Source: Desulfocapsa sp.
GTDB lineage: Bacteria > Desulfobacterota > Desulfobulbia > Desulfobulbales > Desulfocapsaceae
NCBI GenBank assembly: GCA_030635405.1
Contig: DAOVZA010000060.1
Coordinates: 1 to 8,816 of the forward strand
DNA: 8,816 nucleotides
Direction: 5' to 3'
The position numbers were made by a program, and so were the translations under genes. The notes beneath the pieces are model-generated. The model did no database searches and had not been told where the DNA came from. It saw only the letters and a program-made list of their open reading frames with translations. This document shows positions 1 through 6,954 of this stretch, one piece after another (position 1 is the first letter of the stretch; every line of letters starts with the position of its first letter).

Positions 1-14
1 AACCCAAATTATCA

Positions 15-141
15 GATGGACTCGTAAAAAACTTCATATGCGAGGCGCATAATTTTTCTATCATTTCGGCGTACTAGGGTACGTCGTAATGATAGAGAAA
101 TTACAGCAACGAAGCAGATGGAGAGTTTTTATGAGTCCATC
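15..141. repeat. Nested inverted repeat, MITE-like or palindromic intergenic element
   Basis: The ends are inverted copies of each other: 15-33 (starting GATGGACTCGTAAAAAACT) pairs with 124-141, with one bulged A and one G-T pair. Inside lies a second, longer palindrome: 50-74 pairs with 79-103 around the four-base loop TAGG (22 Watson-Crick pairs, two G-T pairs and one mismatch). Stretches 34-49 and 104-123 pair poorly. No ORF lies inside. The right end is 11 bases beyond the stop codon of the octaheme cytochrome gene, so the transcript of that gene would fold a large hairpin there, which may end transcription or protect the 3' end. The architecture fits a non-autonomous terminal-inverted-repeat element or a dispersed palindromic repeat. 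I see no clear target-site duplication and no second copy in this window, so the mobile origin is inferred. Confidence 0.7.
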
Positions 142-152
142 AAGAAAGAAAT

Positions 153-1439
153 TTATTTCTTGTGAGTAGCTCTCATGGTTTTGGCAAGTTCTTTTACTTC
201 ACCAAGGTCTTCCATCATCATATTCCAACCATACCAGTAAGCATAGTCAGGGTTTACGTGAAAGAATGCCTGATAAGCACGCATACGATGCTTCATGTAC
301 ATACGCACAAGAATTTGATCGATATGAGAAAGCTTGTCATGTTCCTCGTCCCAATTTGCACCATTGGTGTGCATCATGGTGAGAAGAAAGGGGTAGTTAA
401 AAGGATATGAAGCAGGTTTCTCAATAATACCGTCTTTGTAAAGTTCTGCTACTGTCTCAATGGCTTCAGCCATTAAACGGTCAGCTTTACCAAGAATGGC
501 ATCACCCATGTCCAACTGTTCTTTAGCGTAGTTATGAGAATGACACTGAGTACATGTCTTCAGCATTTTATTACGCTCTTTTTCCCAGGATGCCTGATCT
601 GCTCTAACCATATCAACGGATAATACAACATCAAGAAGTTCAGTTGTTTTTCCGCTTTCAGGATCAATAACACCAAGAGCTTTCAGGATTGTGATACGAT
701 CAGCTTTTTCCTGTGGATCTTCAGGGAAAGGCAGACGTACGCCAAGGAATCCCCAGGCAGTGTGGTTTTCATGTGTTCCGTCAGGAAGATGGCAGGTTTG
801 GCAGGTAGGTGCAGCGGCACTTTCTGGCAAATCTCCAGCCTGTTTTGCAAAATAACGAACACCGTGTTTGGAGCTTGACCACATCTCCCACTGAGGATGG
901 TCATAACCCATATGACATGTCTGGCATGCTCTTGGATTATTAGCTTCTTTTTTGGAGAAGGCGTGGCGAGTATGGCACTCGTCACAGGAGTTAACCTGAT
1001 AGCGATATCCAGCATCAGCCTGAGCTTTTTTCTGCTCTTCAGTTCTGATACCCATGTTATGACAACCACCACAACCGCGACCACCTTCCATCAGCTCATC
1101 AGGAGCCATGTGAGTAGCAGGGATAGCGTTAAGTACGGCCCAACCAAAGTTATGTTTACCTTTGACAAATGAATCGTATTGATCCTGATGACATTCGGCA
1201 CATACGGCTTCGTCTGGAAGTACAGCTTTTTTGAAATCTTCTGCGGTGCTGTGTGCTTCTCCGTGACAGGTGGAGCAGGTAACATCATTTTTAGAATGCG
1301 CTGATGCTTCCCAGTCTTTAACCATACCGGGTGAAACTTCTGTATGACAGTCGATGCATTTGTCTGAAGCCCCTGCAATTCCTGCAGTGCTCAACAGAAC
1401 AAAGGCACCTGCTGCCAGTACTGTTTTAAATTGAATCAT
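153..1439 (-). CDS. Periplasmic octaheme cytochrome c, hydroxylamine oxidoreductase (HAO)-like
   Basis: The 428-residue product has eight CxxCH heme c sites, at residues 28-32, 55-59, 80-84, 123-127, 152-156, 172-176, 213-217 and 296-300. Seven are in the N-terminal half and the eighth is apart, followed by a mostly helical C-terminal part (about 305-428); this is the layout of the HAO family of octaheme cytochromes. By family order the fourth site (CGGCH) would carry the catalytic heme. Residues 1-24 form a Sec-type signal peptide (basic start, hydrophobic core, AxA-like end at AGA), so it acts in the periplasm; no membrane anchor follows. Members in anaerobes are thought to work mainly as nitrite or hydroxylamine reductases, while ammonia oxidisers oxidise hydroxylamine; which holds here is not settled by eye. 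No NrfH-like quinol partner lies in the window, though the downstream side is cut off. The ATG at 1439 is preferred because GGGAGGG lies just before it; an in-frame TTG at 1451 overlaps that site. Confidence 0.9.
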   Translation of the reverse strand: MIQFKTVLAAGAFVLLSTAGIAGASDKCIDCHTEVSPGMVKDWEASAHSKNDVTCSTCHGEAHSTAEDFKKAVLPDEAVCAECHQDQYDSFVKGKHNFGWAVLNAIPATHMAPDELMEGGRGCGGCHNMGIRTEEQKKAQADAGYRYQVNSCDECHTRHAFSKKEANNPRACQTCHMGYDHPQWEMWSSSKHGVRYFAKQAGDLPESAAAPTCQTCHLPDGTHENHTAWGFLGVRLPFPEDPQEKADRITILKALGVIDPESGKTTELLDVVLSVDMVRADQASWEKERNKMLKTCTQCHSHNYAKEQLDMGDAILGKADRLMAEAIETVAELYKDGIIEKPASYPFNYPFLLTMMHTNGANWDEEHDKLSHIDQILVRMYMKHRMRAYQAFFHVNPDYAYWYGWNMMMEDLGEVKELAKTMRATHKK

Positions 1440-1442
1440 TTT

Positions 1443-1449
1443 CCCTCCC
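1443..1449 (-). promoter_or_regulatory. Ribosome binding site that decides the cytochrome start
   Basis: On the minus strand GGGAGGG stands three bases before the ATG at 1439. The longer reading frame would begin with a TTG at 1451-1449 that overlaps this motif and has no Shine-Dalgarno of its own, so the shorter 428-residue protein is the likely product. Confidence 0.8.
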
Positions 1450-1519
1450 AATGGTGAAAATGTTTAAATATAAAATCCTTATCGCCATTCGATAGAGGAT
1501 GCTTAAATACTACTACAAT

Positions 1520-1525
1520 TTTATA
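1520..1525 (-). promoter_or_regulatory. Candidate -10 element of the octaheme cytochrome promoter
   Basis: Minus-strand TATAAA. Taken as -12 to -7, it places transcription start near 1513 and leaves a leader of about 73 nt. The hexamer 17 bases upstream (ATGAAT at 1548-1543) is a poor -35, which fits a promoter needing an activator. The palindrome at 1548-1561 then centres exactly at -41.5. The hexamer is inferred by eye. Confidence 0.5.
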
Positions 1526-1547
1526 GGGTATAGTGAACCACAATTCA

Positions 1548-1561
1548 TTGACATAAGTCAA
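1548..1561. promoter_or_regulatory. Crp/Fnr-family type operator, TTGAC-N4-GTCAA
   Basis: TTGACATAAGTCAA is a perfect palindrome with five-base half sites and a four-base spacer, the geometry of Fnr-type sites (TTGAT-N4-ATCAA) with C/G in place of the inner T/A. From memory, TTGAC-N4-GTCAA resembles sites assigned to HcpR, a Crp/Fnr-family regulator of nitrosative stress and nitrite genes in sulfate reducers; that link is an inference. The site lies between the divergent cytochrome and tatC genes. For the cytochrome it falls at -41.5 from the candidate start, the class II activator position. Its left half, TTGACA, could also be the -35 of a tatC promoter on the plus strand. Confidence 0.55.
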
Positions 1562-1577
1562 ATGAAAATACTATCTG
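1548..1577 (+). promoter_or_regulatory. Possible tatC promoter overlapping the operator
   Basis: The plus strand has a perfect -35 hexamer TTGACA (1548-1553). The -10 choices are mediocre: TACTAT at 1569-1574 with a short 15-base spacer, or TATCTG at 1572-1577 with 18 bases. If it is real, a regulator bound to the palindrome would cover the -35 element. I rate it as only a possibility. Confidence 0.3.
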
Positions 1578-1712
1578 CTGAAAAAACATCATGCATGTTC
1601 AGAGGTTTAGAGTTGTTTTAAGGGGATAACTGTGGTGAATGTTTTATGGACAATAGCTTGTCAGAATGGTTGAATTACGGTATGAAGAGGCATGAAACAG
1701 ATTCAGTCTTTC

Positions 1713-1717
1713 AGGAG
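1713..1717 (+). promoter_or_regulatory. Ribosome binding site that decides the tatC start
   Basis: AGGAG followed by six bases and then the ATG at 1724. The in-frame ATG 78 bases upstream (1646) would add 26 polar residues not expected in TatC and has no well-spaced Shine-Dalgarno, so 1724 is preferred. Confidence 0.75.
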
Positions 1718-1723
1718 AGTAGG

Positions 1724-2556
1724 ATGAGCGAGCAGATAGGCGAAGAAGCAACCGTGGCCATTGAAGGTGATCAATCATTTGAATCACAAACCCTGACCGA
1801 CCATCTGCGTGAACTCCGATCCTGTCTAATTACATCATTACTGGTTGTAATTATAGGATTTGCAGCCTCATACACTTTTATTAAACCCATTGGAACCTGG
1901 TTTTTCAAACCTCTCCTTGAGGTTCTTCCCGATAGCAGTTCTCTGATTTTCACTTCGTATCAAGAAGGGTTTTTTTTTATCTAAAGCTCGCGCTCGTCTG
2001 TGGTTTGCTTCTTGCCAGTCCAGTTGTATTTTATCAAATATGGCGTTTTGTTGCACCAGGTCTGTATAAACACGAAAAGCGTGTAATTATTCCCTTTACC
2101 TTTCTTTCCACCGTTTGTTTCATTGGTGGTGCAGCTTTCGGTTATTTTGTAGTTTTCCCGCCCGCTTTTAAATTCCTGGTTGGCTATTCCAATGAATACC
2201 TCGCCTCAATGCCTGCCGTGAGTGAATATTTTTCACTGGCCCTGCGTCTGCTAATTGCATTCGGAGTGATTTTTGAGATGCCTGTTTTTATGGTGTTTCT
2301 TGCGAAAATGGGTGTTGTAACGGTTCCTTTTCTCAAGAAAAATCGTAAGTACGCTATTCTGATCAATTTTATTATCGCAGCTATTCTGACCCCGACTCCA
2401 GATGTTGTGAACCAGATGATGATGGGGATTCCTTTACTGATTTTATACGAAATTAGCGTGGTGGCGGTCTATTTTTTCGGGAAAAAGACCTTTGTGGGTT
2501 TTAATGAAGATGACCCGAAAGAAGATGAAAATGAATTACTTGAAAATAAAGAATAG
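1724..2556 (+). CDS. tatC: TatC, twin-arginine translocase core subunit, with a -1 frame change
   Basis: TatC is the multispanning inner-membrane receptor that binds twin-arginine signal peptides and, with TatA/TatB, exports folded proteins. The gene is in two frames. The first runs from 1724 to a TAA at 1982-1984 just after a run of nine T (1970-1978). The second is open from 1978 to the TAA ending at 2556. Reading one T twice joins them as EGFFFYLKLAL, as expected for the family, giving 277 residues with six predicted membrane segments. Conserved features are HLRELR (27-32) in the first frame and, in the second, FVAPGLYKHEKR, the Glu in FEMPVF and TPTPDVVNQ. Downstream codons show no decay, so a lost T in the assembly, slippage by polymerase or ribosome, or a recent mutation are the options. 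No tatA or tatB is in the window. Confidence 0.9.
1970..1978 (+). other. T9 homopolymer, frame-change site in tatC
   Basis: Nine consecutive T follow the codons GAA GGG. In the starting frame they give Phe-Phe-Phe-Ile-stop. Ten T, or a -1 slip on the last TTT, give Phe-Phe-Phe-Tyr-Leu-Lys and open the rest of TatC at full family length. Long T runs are known both as sequencing-error sites and as places of transcriptional or ribosomal slippage. Confidence 0.85.
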
Positions 2557-2572
2557 CAGAGTTCGTCTCATC

Positions 2573-2601
2573 TGGATTTTCGGTCCCTGATACGGTATAA
2601 A
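2573..2601 (+). promoter_or_regulatory. Weak candidate promoter for the aldolase-epimerase pair
   Basis: In the 112-base gap after tatC, TATAAA (2596-2601) lies 17 bases after TGGATT (2573-2578), which matches the -35 consensus at only three of six positions. No convincing terminator follows tatC, so read-through from tatC is equally possible. Confidence 0.3.
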
Positions 2602-2668
2602 GAGTCATCGATAATTTTGTATGGACATATTTTATGCTGCCAATGCATTTGAAAATACGGAGGGTATT

Positions 2669-3949
2669 ATGAGTAACAACGCTGAATACGCAAAACTTCT
2701 TGAGATTGGTCGTCCGCCTAATATTCAAAAACTTTTTCCAAATTCCAAAGCACTGCTTGTGAGTGGAAAAGTCATTGATCGTGCAATGATAGCAAAGGGT
2801 GGTGCCATGACCATCGCCGCAAATGCTCGTTCAACTTTTGTTGTCCGAGGTACCTTGCAGGCAGCACAACGTGCAAATAGTGCAATTATTATTGAGATTG
2901 CCCGTTCAGAAGGTGGAACGAATGCCTATTGTCCTGTGAGTCTCTGGAATATGGCTACATTTGTTGACAGTATTTGTAATGAGTTAAACATTACGATTCC
3001 GGTTGCCATTCACGCTGATCATTTTGGAATTAAGAAAGAAAGTGATATGGAACAGGCTAAAATTGAGGTTCCATCTATTTTCGATGCTGGAATTACATCC
3101 ATTGCAGTTGATGCCTCCCATATGCTCGACGATAAAAACCTTTTCGCAAACATTGAACTGAACAGTTGCATTCCTGGCTGGGCAGGTCTTGAAACAGAGG
3201 TAGGCGAAATCAAGGGAGAGCAGGGATTATCCACCGTTGATGATGCTTCATTCCTTATCAAAGGACTAAATGCCCACGGTATATGCCCTGACTGGATAGC
3301 CCTGAACAATGGAAGTATTCATGGTCTTGAGACTTCAGGGCAGGGGATACAGATAGAACTCACAGGTGATATCCACAAAGCCCTTGCTCCCTATGGAACA
3401 TCTGGTGCCCAGCATGGAACATCAGGAAACAGCTCAGATAAACTTCGTGCCATTTGTAGAGATACTGCTACAACCAAAGCAAATGTGGCAACCGCACTTC
3501 AAATGGTGTCATGGGGCGTTGAAGGTAATGAGGACGGGAATGCCATCAGTGATGCCAACGGAAAATTGATAAAGATCAAAGGTGAAGGTGTTGGCGAAGA
3601 GTTGTGGAAAGAAATGGTTGCTTACGCCGATGAACGTGACTTGAGTGGCAGCGATTATAAAAAATTGAATCTTCCCTTTGAAAATAATCTCTGTGGTCAG
3701 TCAAAGGAAATCCGAGACAGAATGTGCAAACGGGTGGAGGATTTTGTGTATAACATGCTTGTGAACGTTTTCTCTGCTGAAGGAACTGCAGATCTTGCAA
3801 AAGAAGCAATTCTTAAAGCAGGTTCCTATGACATGGGGCCAAAGGCTGATCTCATAGAAGACCCAGCAGATTGGACAAAAGAAAAAATTATTGCGCGAGC
3901 AGCAGAGCTCGACACAGATAAAGGACCTGAAGGGGATTTTGATGACTGA
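2669..3949 (+). CDS. fba: Class II (metal-dependent) fructose-bisphosphate aldolase, long form
   Basis: The 426-residue protein belongs to the class II aldolase family, which reversibly cleaves fructose 1,6-bisphosphate to dihydroxyacetone phosphate and glyceraldehyde 3-phosphate in the cytoplasm, serving glycolysis and gluconeogenesis. The family marks are HADH (115-118; catalytic Asp and metal-binding His), the acidic ETEVGE stretch (175-180), GSIHG (215-219) and QHGTSG (248-253), whose His residues complete the metal site. Residues from about 300 to 426 form a C-terminal extension beyond the usual roughly 300-360-residue enzymes, pointing to a long subfamily. The start at 2669 follows GGAGGG at 2659-2664; an in-frame ATG at 2621 lacks such a site. 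The gene overlaps the start of the next one by eight bases. Tagatose-bisphosphate or a related sugar phosphate is a less likely substrate and cannot be excluded by eye. Confidence 0.85.
   Translation: MSNNAEYAKLLEIGRPPNIQKLFPNSKALLVSGKVIDRAMIAKGGAMTIAANARSTFVVRGTLQAAQRANSAIIIEIARSEGGTNAYCPVSLWNMATFVDSICNELNITIPVAIHADHFGIKKESDMEQAKIEVPSIFDAGITSIAVDASHMLDDKNLFANIELNSCIPGWAGLETEVGEIKGEQGLSTVDDASFLIKGLNAHGICPDWIALNNGSIHGLETSGQGIQIELTGDIHKALAPYGTSGAQHGTSGNSSDKLRAICRDTATTKANVATALQMVSWGVEGNEDGNAISDANGKLIKIKGEGVGEELWKEMVAYADERDLSGSDYKKLNLPFENNLCGQSKEIRDRMCKRVEDFVYNMLVNVFSAEGTADLAKEAILKAGSYDMGPKADLIEDPADWTKEKIIARAAELDTDKGPEGDFDD
3930..3935 (+). promoter_or_regulatory. Ribosome binding site of the epimerase, inside the aldolase gene
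   Basis: AAGGGG ends six bases before the ATG at 3942. It supports starting the epimerase within the last codons of the aldolase gene, not at the ATG at 3969, which has only weak purine context. The arrangement suggests coupled translation. Confidence 0.7.
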
Positions 3950-4979
3950 TGGAAAGAATCAACTGGTAATGAAGAAAATACTGGTTACCGGAACAGCTGG
4001 ATTTATCGGTTCGTTCCTTGCGCGCAAATTACGTGAATCTGGTTGTGAAGTCATTGGTATTGACACAATCACCGATTATTATGATGTAAATCTGAAACAA
4101 GATCGTCTTGATAAAATTGCAGGTGGTGATGGTTTTCAGAATCTGAAGATTGATATTTCAGATAGGGGCGCCATGGAGAAGCTGTTTACCGATCACAGTT
4201 TTGATGCTGTGGTTAATCTTGCGGCTCAACCCGGAGTTCGTTATTCTCTTATCAATCCCGCCTCCTATATAGATACAAACATTGTTGGCTTTGCTAATCT
4301 TTTGGAAGGTTGCAGGCACTCCGGTGTGAAGCATTTTGTATATGCATCTTCAAGCTCAGTGTATGGCGCAAATACGCATCAGCCATACTCAGAGCATGAT
4401 AATGTTAATCATCCAGTGTCTCTGTATGCAGCGTCAAAAAAATCCAACGAACTGATGGCTCATTCCTACAGCCATCTTTTTGGACTTCCCTGTACAGGAC
4501 TCAGATTCTTCACCGTTTATGGTCCATGGGGTCGTCCTGATATGGCGCCCATGTTATTTGCAAAAGCCATCCTTGCTGGTGAACCCATCAATGTGTTCAA
4601 TAACGGCAACATGGAACGTGACTTCACCTTTGTTGATGATATTGTTGAGGGTGTGGCAAGAGTTATCCAGCAACCTGCTCAACCTGATTTTGACTGGAAG
4701 AGTGATTCACCAGATCCTGCGACTTCGTACTGCCCTTATCGTGTGTATAATATCGGGAACAATAAGAAAGAACGCCTTCTCTATTTTATTCAGTTATTGG
4801 AAGAGAATCTTGGCAGAAAAGCCGATAAAAATTTCCTCCCAATGCAGCCGGGAGATGTTCAGGCAACCTATGCAAATGTTGACGATCTTATCAGGGATTT
4901 TGACTATAAGCCGGACACACCATTAGATGTTGGCGTGAAGAGTTTTGTTGATTGGTACCTGCAGTACTATAAACAGTAA
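3942..4979 (+). CDS. NAD-dependent epimerase, probably UDP-glucuronate 4-epimerase
   Basis: The 345-residue protein is an extended short-chain dehydrogenase. It has the NAD-binding GTAGFIG (17-23), the Ser-rich SSSSVYG (136-142) and the catalytic YAASK (Tyr162, Lys166). The stretch RFFTVYGPWGRPDMA (178-192) and the overall length are those of UDP-glucuronate 4-epimerases, which convert UDP-glucuronate to UDP-galacturonate for lipopolysaccharide or capsule; UDP-glucose 4-epimerase is the main alternative. No signal peptide is seen and the enzyme should be cytoplasmic. The first codons overlap the aldolase stop by eight bases, so the two are probably co-transcribed and translationally coupled. 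No glycosyltransferases or other polysaccharide genes adjoin it here, so it is not part of a visible surface-sugar cluster. A hairpin follows 11 bases after the stop. Confidence 0.85.
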   Translation: MTDGKNQLVMKKILVTGTAGFIGSFLARKLRESGCEVIGIDTITDYYDVNLKQDRLDKIAGGDGFQNLKIDISDRGAMEKLFTDHSFDAVVNLAAQPGVRYSLINPASYIDTNIVGFANLLEGCRHSGVKHFVYASSSSVYGANTHQPYSEHDNVNHPVSLYAASKKSNELMAHSYSHLFGLPCTGLRFFTVYGPWGRPDMAPMLFAKAILAGEPINVFNNGNMERDFTFVDDIVEGVARVIQQPAQPDFDWKSDSPDPATSYCPYRVYNIGNNKKERLLYFIQLLEENLGRKADKNFLPMQPGDVQATYANVDDLIRDFDYKPDTPLDVGVKSFVDWYLQYYKQ

Positions 4980-4990
4980 AGAAACAATAT

Positions 4991-5024
4991 ATTCTACGGA
5001 AGTTCGTCTTCCGTAGAATGTTTT
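4991..5024. terminator. Bidirectional terminator hairpin between converging operons
   Basis: A perfect 12-bp stem (4991-5002 with 5008-5019) closes a five-base loop TTCGT. On the plus strand TTTT follows at 5021-5024, giving a short intrinsic terminator for the epimerase transcript. On the minus strand the hairpin begins four bases after the dxs stop codon and is followed by ATATTGTTTC, a poorer U-tract. It separates two converging transcription units. Confidence 0.8.
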
Positions 5025-6927
5025 AATCCTTCATTAGTTCCATGGCAGCACTGATGATAGCTGGGGAATCCAGCTTTGAATTTTTCCACAGTGTCTTTTG
5101 TGGGCCATGCTCAACGAATTGATCCGTATAACCCAGTAAGTGAGTTTTCACAGAAAAGAGTTTGTTCTTTGATAGGGCTTCAAGTACAAGGCTTCCGAAA
5201 CCACCGTGTTCAACATTATCCTCTACTGTTACTACTCTGCCTGTTTTTTCAGCCCATTCACAAATTAGCTCAATATCAAGAGGTTTTATAAAACGTGGAT
5301 TAATGACAGCAGCATTGATTCCAAGTTTTTCGAGTCCTTCAGCAGCCCGTAGTGCAGGGTACACTCTATTACCAACTGGCAGTAAGAGTATGTCTTTTCC
5401 ATCTCGCAGTAGCTCTCCTTTTCCTATTTCAAGAGTCTTAAATTCAGAGTCAAGGGCAATATCTTCTCCACTACCTCGTGGGTATCTGATTGCAGCAGGT
5501 CCTGGAAGTGTTACTGCGGTATACAGCATGTGTTGAAGTTCGTTCTCGTCTTTTGGTGCCATGTAGGTAAGGTTTGGTATAAATCTTAAAAAAGAAATAT
5601 CAAATATACCGTGATGAGTAGGGCCATCATCGCCGACTACACCGCCTCTGTCGATGGCAAGGGTAACGGGGAGACTTGGGATACAGACGTCATGGATAAT
5701 CTGATCAAGTGCTCTCTGGAAGAAGGAAGAGTAGATGGCAACAACAGGTCGTGCTCCTTCTGCAGCTAGTCCTGCGGCAAAGGTTACTCCGTGCTGTTCT
5801 GCTATTCCAACATCAAAGAAGCGATCAGGAAATTCTTTTGAAAATTTGGTAAGACCGGTTCCTGCTGGCATTGCAGCAGAGATCGCTACGATATCAGGAT
5901 TACTTTTTGCAAGTTTACAAATTGAATTACCGAAAACTTCTGTATAACTGATTGATCCTGTAGATGGATGAGGAATCCCGGTTGCAATATCAAAGGGTCC
6001 AAGTCCATGATAATTTCCAGGATTCTCTTCTGCTGGTGCGTAACCTCTTCCCTTTTGGGTGATCACATGAACAAGAATTGGTCCATCGACATTATCTCGA
6101 ATATTTTCAAGAGTGGGGATCAAGTCCTCAAGCTCATGGCCTGATATTGGTCCAATATAATAAAATTTTAAGGCTTCAAAAAGCATTGCAGGAGTAAAGA
6201 AACTTTTAATGTTTTCCTCACTCTTTTTTAGAACATTCAGGAAACGATCCCCCACACCACTAAGTTCTTTTAAGCGGGTGGAGATATGTTTGCGCAAGCG
6301 TCTAACGGTTTTGGAGGTGAGCTGTCTTGAGAGAAAACTTGACATGGCACCAACATTTTCCGAAATTGACATCTCGTTATCATTTAAAATAACAATGAGA
6401 TCCTTATCAAGATGACCAGCCTGATTCAGAGCTTCAAAAGCCATTCCGGCAGTCATAGCTCCATCGCCAATGATGGCTATTACTTTTTTTGTGTCTTTCT
6501 TGAGATTTTTAGCACAGGCCATCCCAAGGGCCGCGGAGATAGAAGTGGATGAGTGCCCTGTTTCAAAAGCATCAAATTCACTTTCTTTAAATTTAGGGAA
6601 TCCGCTTAATCCTTTGTATTGGCGAAGAGTGGAAAATTGTTCCTGCCTGCCAGTGAGAAGTTTGTGGGCGTATGTCTGATGACCAACATCCCAGATGAGT
6701 TTATCTTCTGGAGTGTCAAAAACATAATGGAGTGCAAGAGTCAGTTCAACAACACCAAGGCCGGGTGCAAGGTGTCCACCGGTTTTAGAAACGGTGTCAA
6801 TGATTGTGGCCCGAAGATCTTCAGCTATGGTATCAAGTTCCGGGATTGTAAGATCACGAAGATCAGCAGGGGATTTGATGTCCTTTAATCTGACAGGTGT
6901 AGATTCTATGGTATCTGTTGTTAGCAT
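5023..6927 (-). CDS. dxs: 1-deoxy-D-xylulose-5-phosphate synthase
   Basis: Dxs joins pyruvate and glyceraldehyde 3-phosphate, with loss of CO2, to make 1-deoxyxylulose 5-phosphate, the first step of the non-mevalonate isoprenoid route and a precursor of thiamine and pyridoxal cofactors. The 634-residue length is normal. Visible marks are the catalytic His52 in GGHLAPGLG, VGHQ (81-84), the thiamine diphosphate motif from GDG (154-156) to NDN (182-184), the catalytic Glu377 in GIAEQHG and the DRGG-GDDGPTHHG stretch (426-440). It is cytoplasmic. An AAGGAT site at 6940-6935 lies seven bases before the ATG. The gene follows ispA after 27 bases on the same strand, the same order as in enterobacterial xseB-ispA-dxs operons, and its stop codon adjoins a shared hairpin. 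Confidence 0.97.
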   Translation of the reverse strand: MLTTDTIESTPVRLKDIKSPADLRDLTIPELDTIAEDLRATIIDTVSKTGGHLAPGLGVVELTLALHYVFDTPEDKLIWDVGHQTYAHKLLTGRQEQFSTLRQYKGLSGFPKFKESEFDAFETGHSSTSISAALGMACAKNLKKDTKKVIAIIGDGAMTAGMAFEALNQAGHLDKDLIVILNDNEMSISENVGAMSSFLSRQLTSKTVRRLRKHISTRLKELSGVGDRFLNVLKKSEENIKSFFTPAMLFEALKFYYIGPISGHELEDLIPTLENIRDNVDGPILVHVITQKGRGYAPAEENPGNYHGLGPFDIATGIPHPSTGSISYTEVFGNSICKLAKSNPDIVAISAAMPAGTGLTKFSKEFPDRFFDVGIAEQHGVTFAAGLAAEGARPVVAIYSSFFQRALDQIIHDVCIPSLPVTLAIDRGGVVGDDGPTHHGIFDISFLRFIPNLTYMAPKDENELQHMLYTAVTLPGPAAIRYPRGSGEDIALDSEFKTLEIGKGELLRDGKDILLLPVGNRVYPALRAAEGLEKLGINAAVINPRFIKPLDIELICEWAEKTGRVVTVEDNVEHGGFGSLVLEALSKNKLFSVKTHLLGYTDQFVEHGPQKTLWKNSKLDSPAIISAAMELMKD

Positions 6928-6954
6928 TATGAATATCCTTGGTGATCGCTAAGT

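Noticed and set aside
162..410. Plus-strand ORF of 82 residues opposite the cytochrome gene
   Set aside because: It is antisense to a clear eight-heme protein, has no ribosome binding site, and its His/Val-rich content mirrors the complementary codons.
683..1378. Other-frame minus-strand ORFs and a plus-strand ORF (897-1172) within the cytochrome gene
   Set aside because: They are shadows of the cytochrome reading frame; the CxxCH pattern is continuous in one frame, so they are not evidence of frameshifts.
1646..1723. Longer N-terminus of TatC from ATG 1646
   Set aside because: It adds 26 polar residues not expected in TatC and lacks a well-spaced Shine-Dalgarno, while ATG 1724 has AGGAG six bases upstream.
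2005..2556. Second half of tatC as an independent gene starting at TTG 2005
   Set aside because: The protein would lack the first membrane segment and begin inside a conserved TatC stretch; the codons from 1978 to 2005 already encode expected TatC residues YLKLALVCG.
5076..6888. Several plus-strand ORFs of 68-124 residues opposite dxs
   Set aside because: All lie antisense to a complete Dxs with intact motifs and have no recognisable domain.
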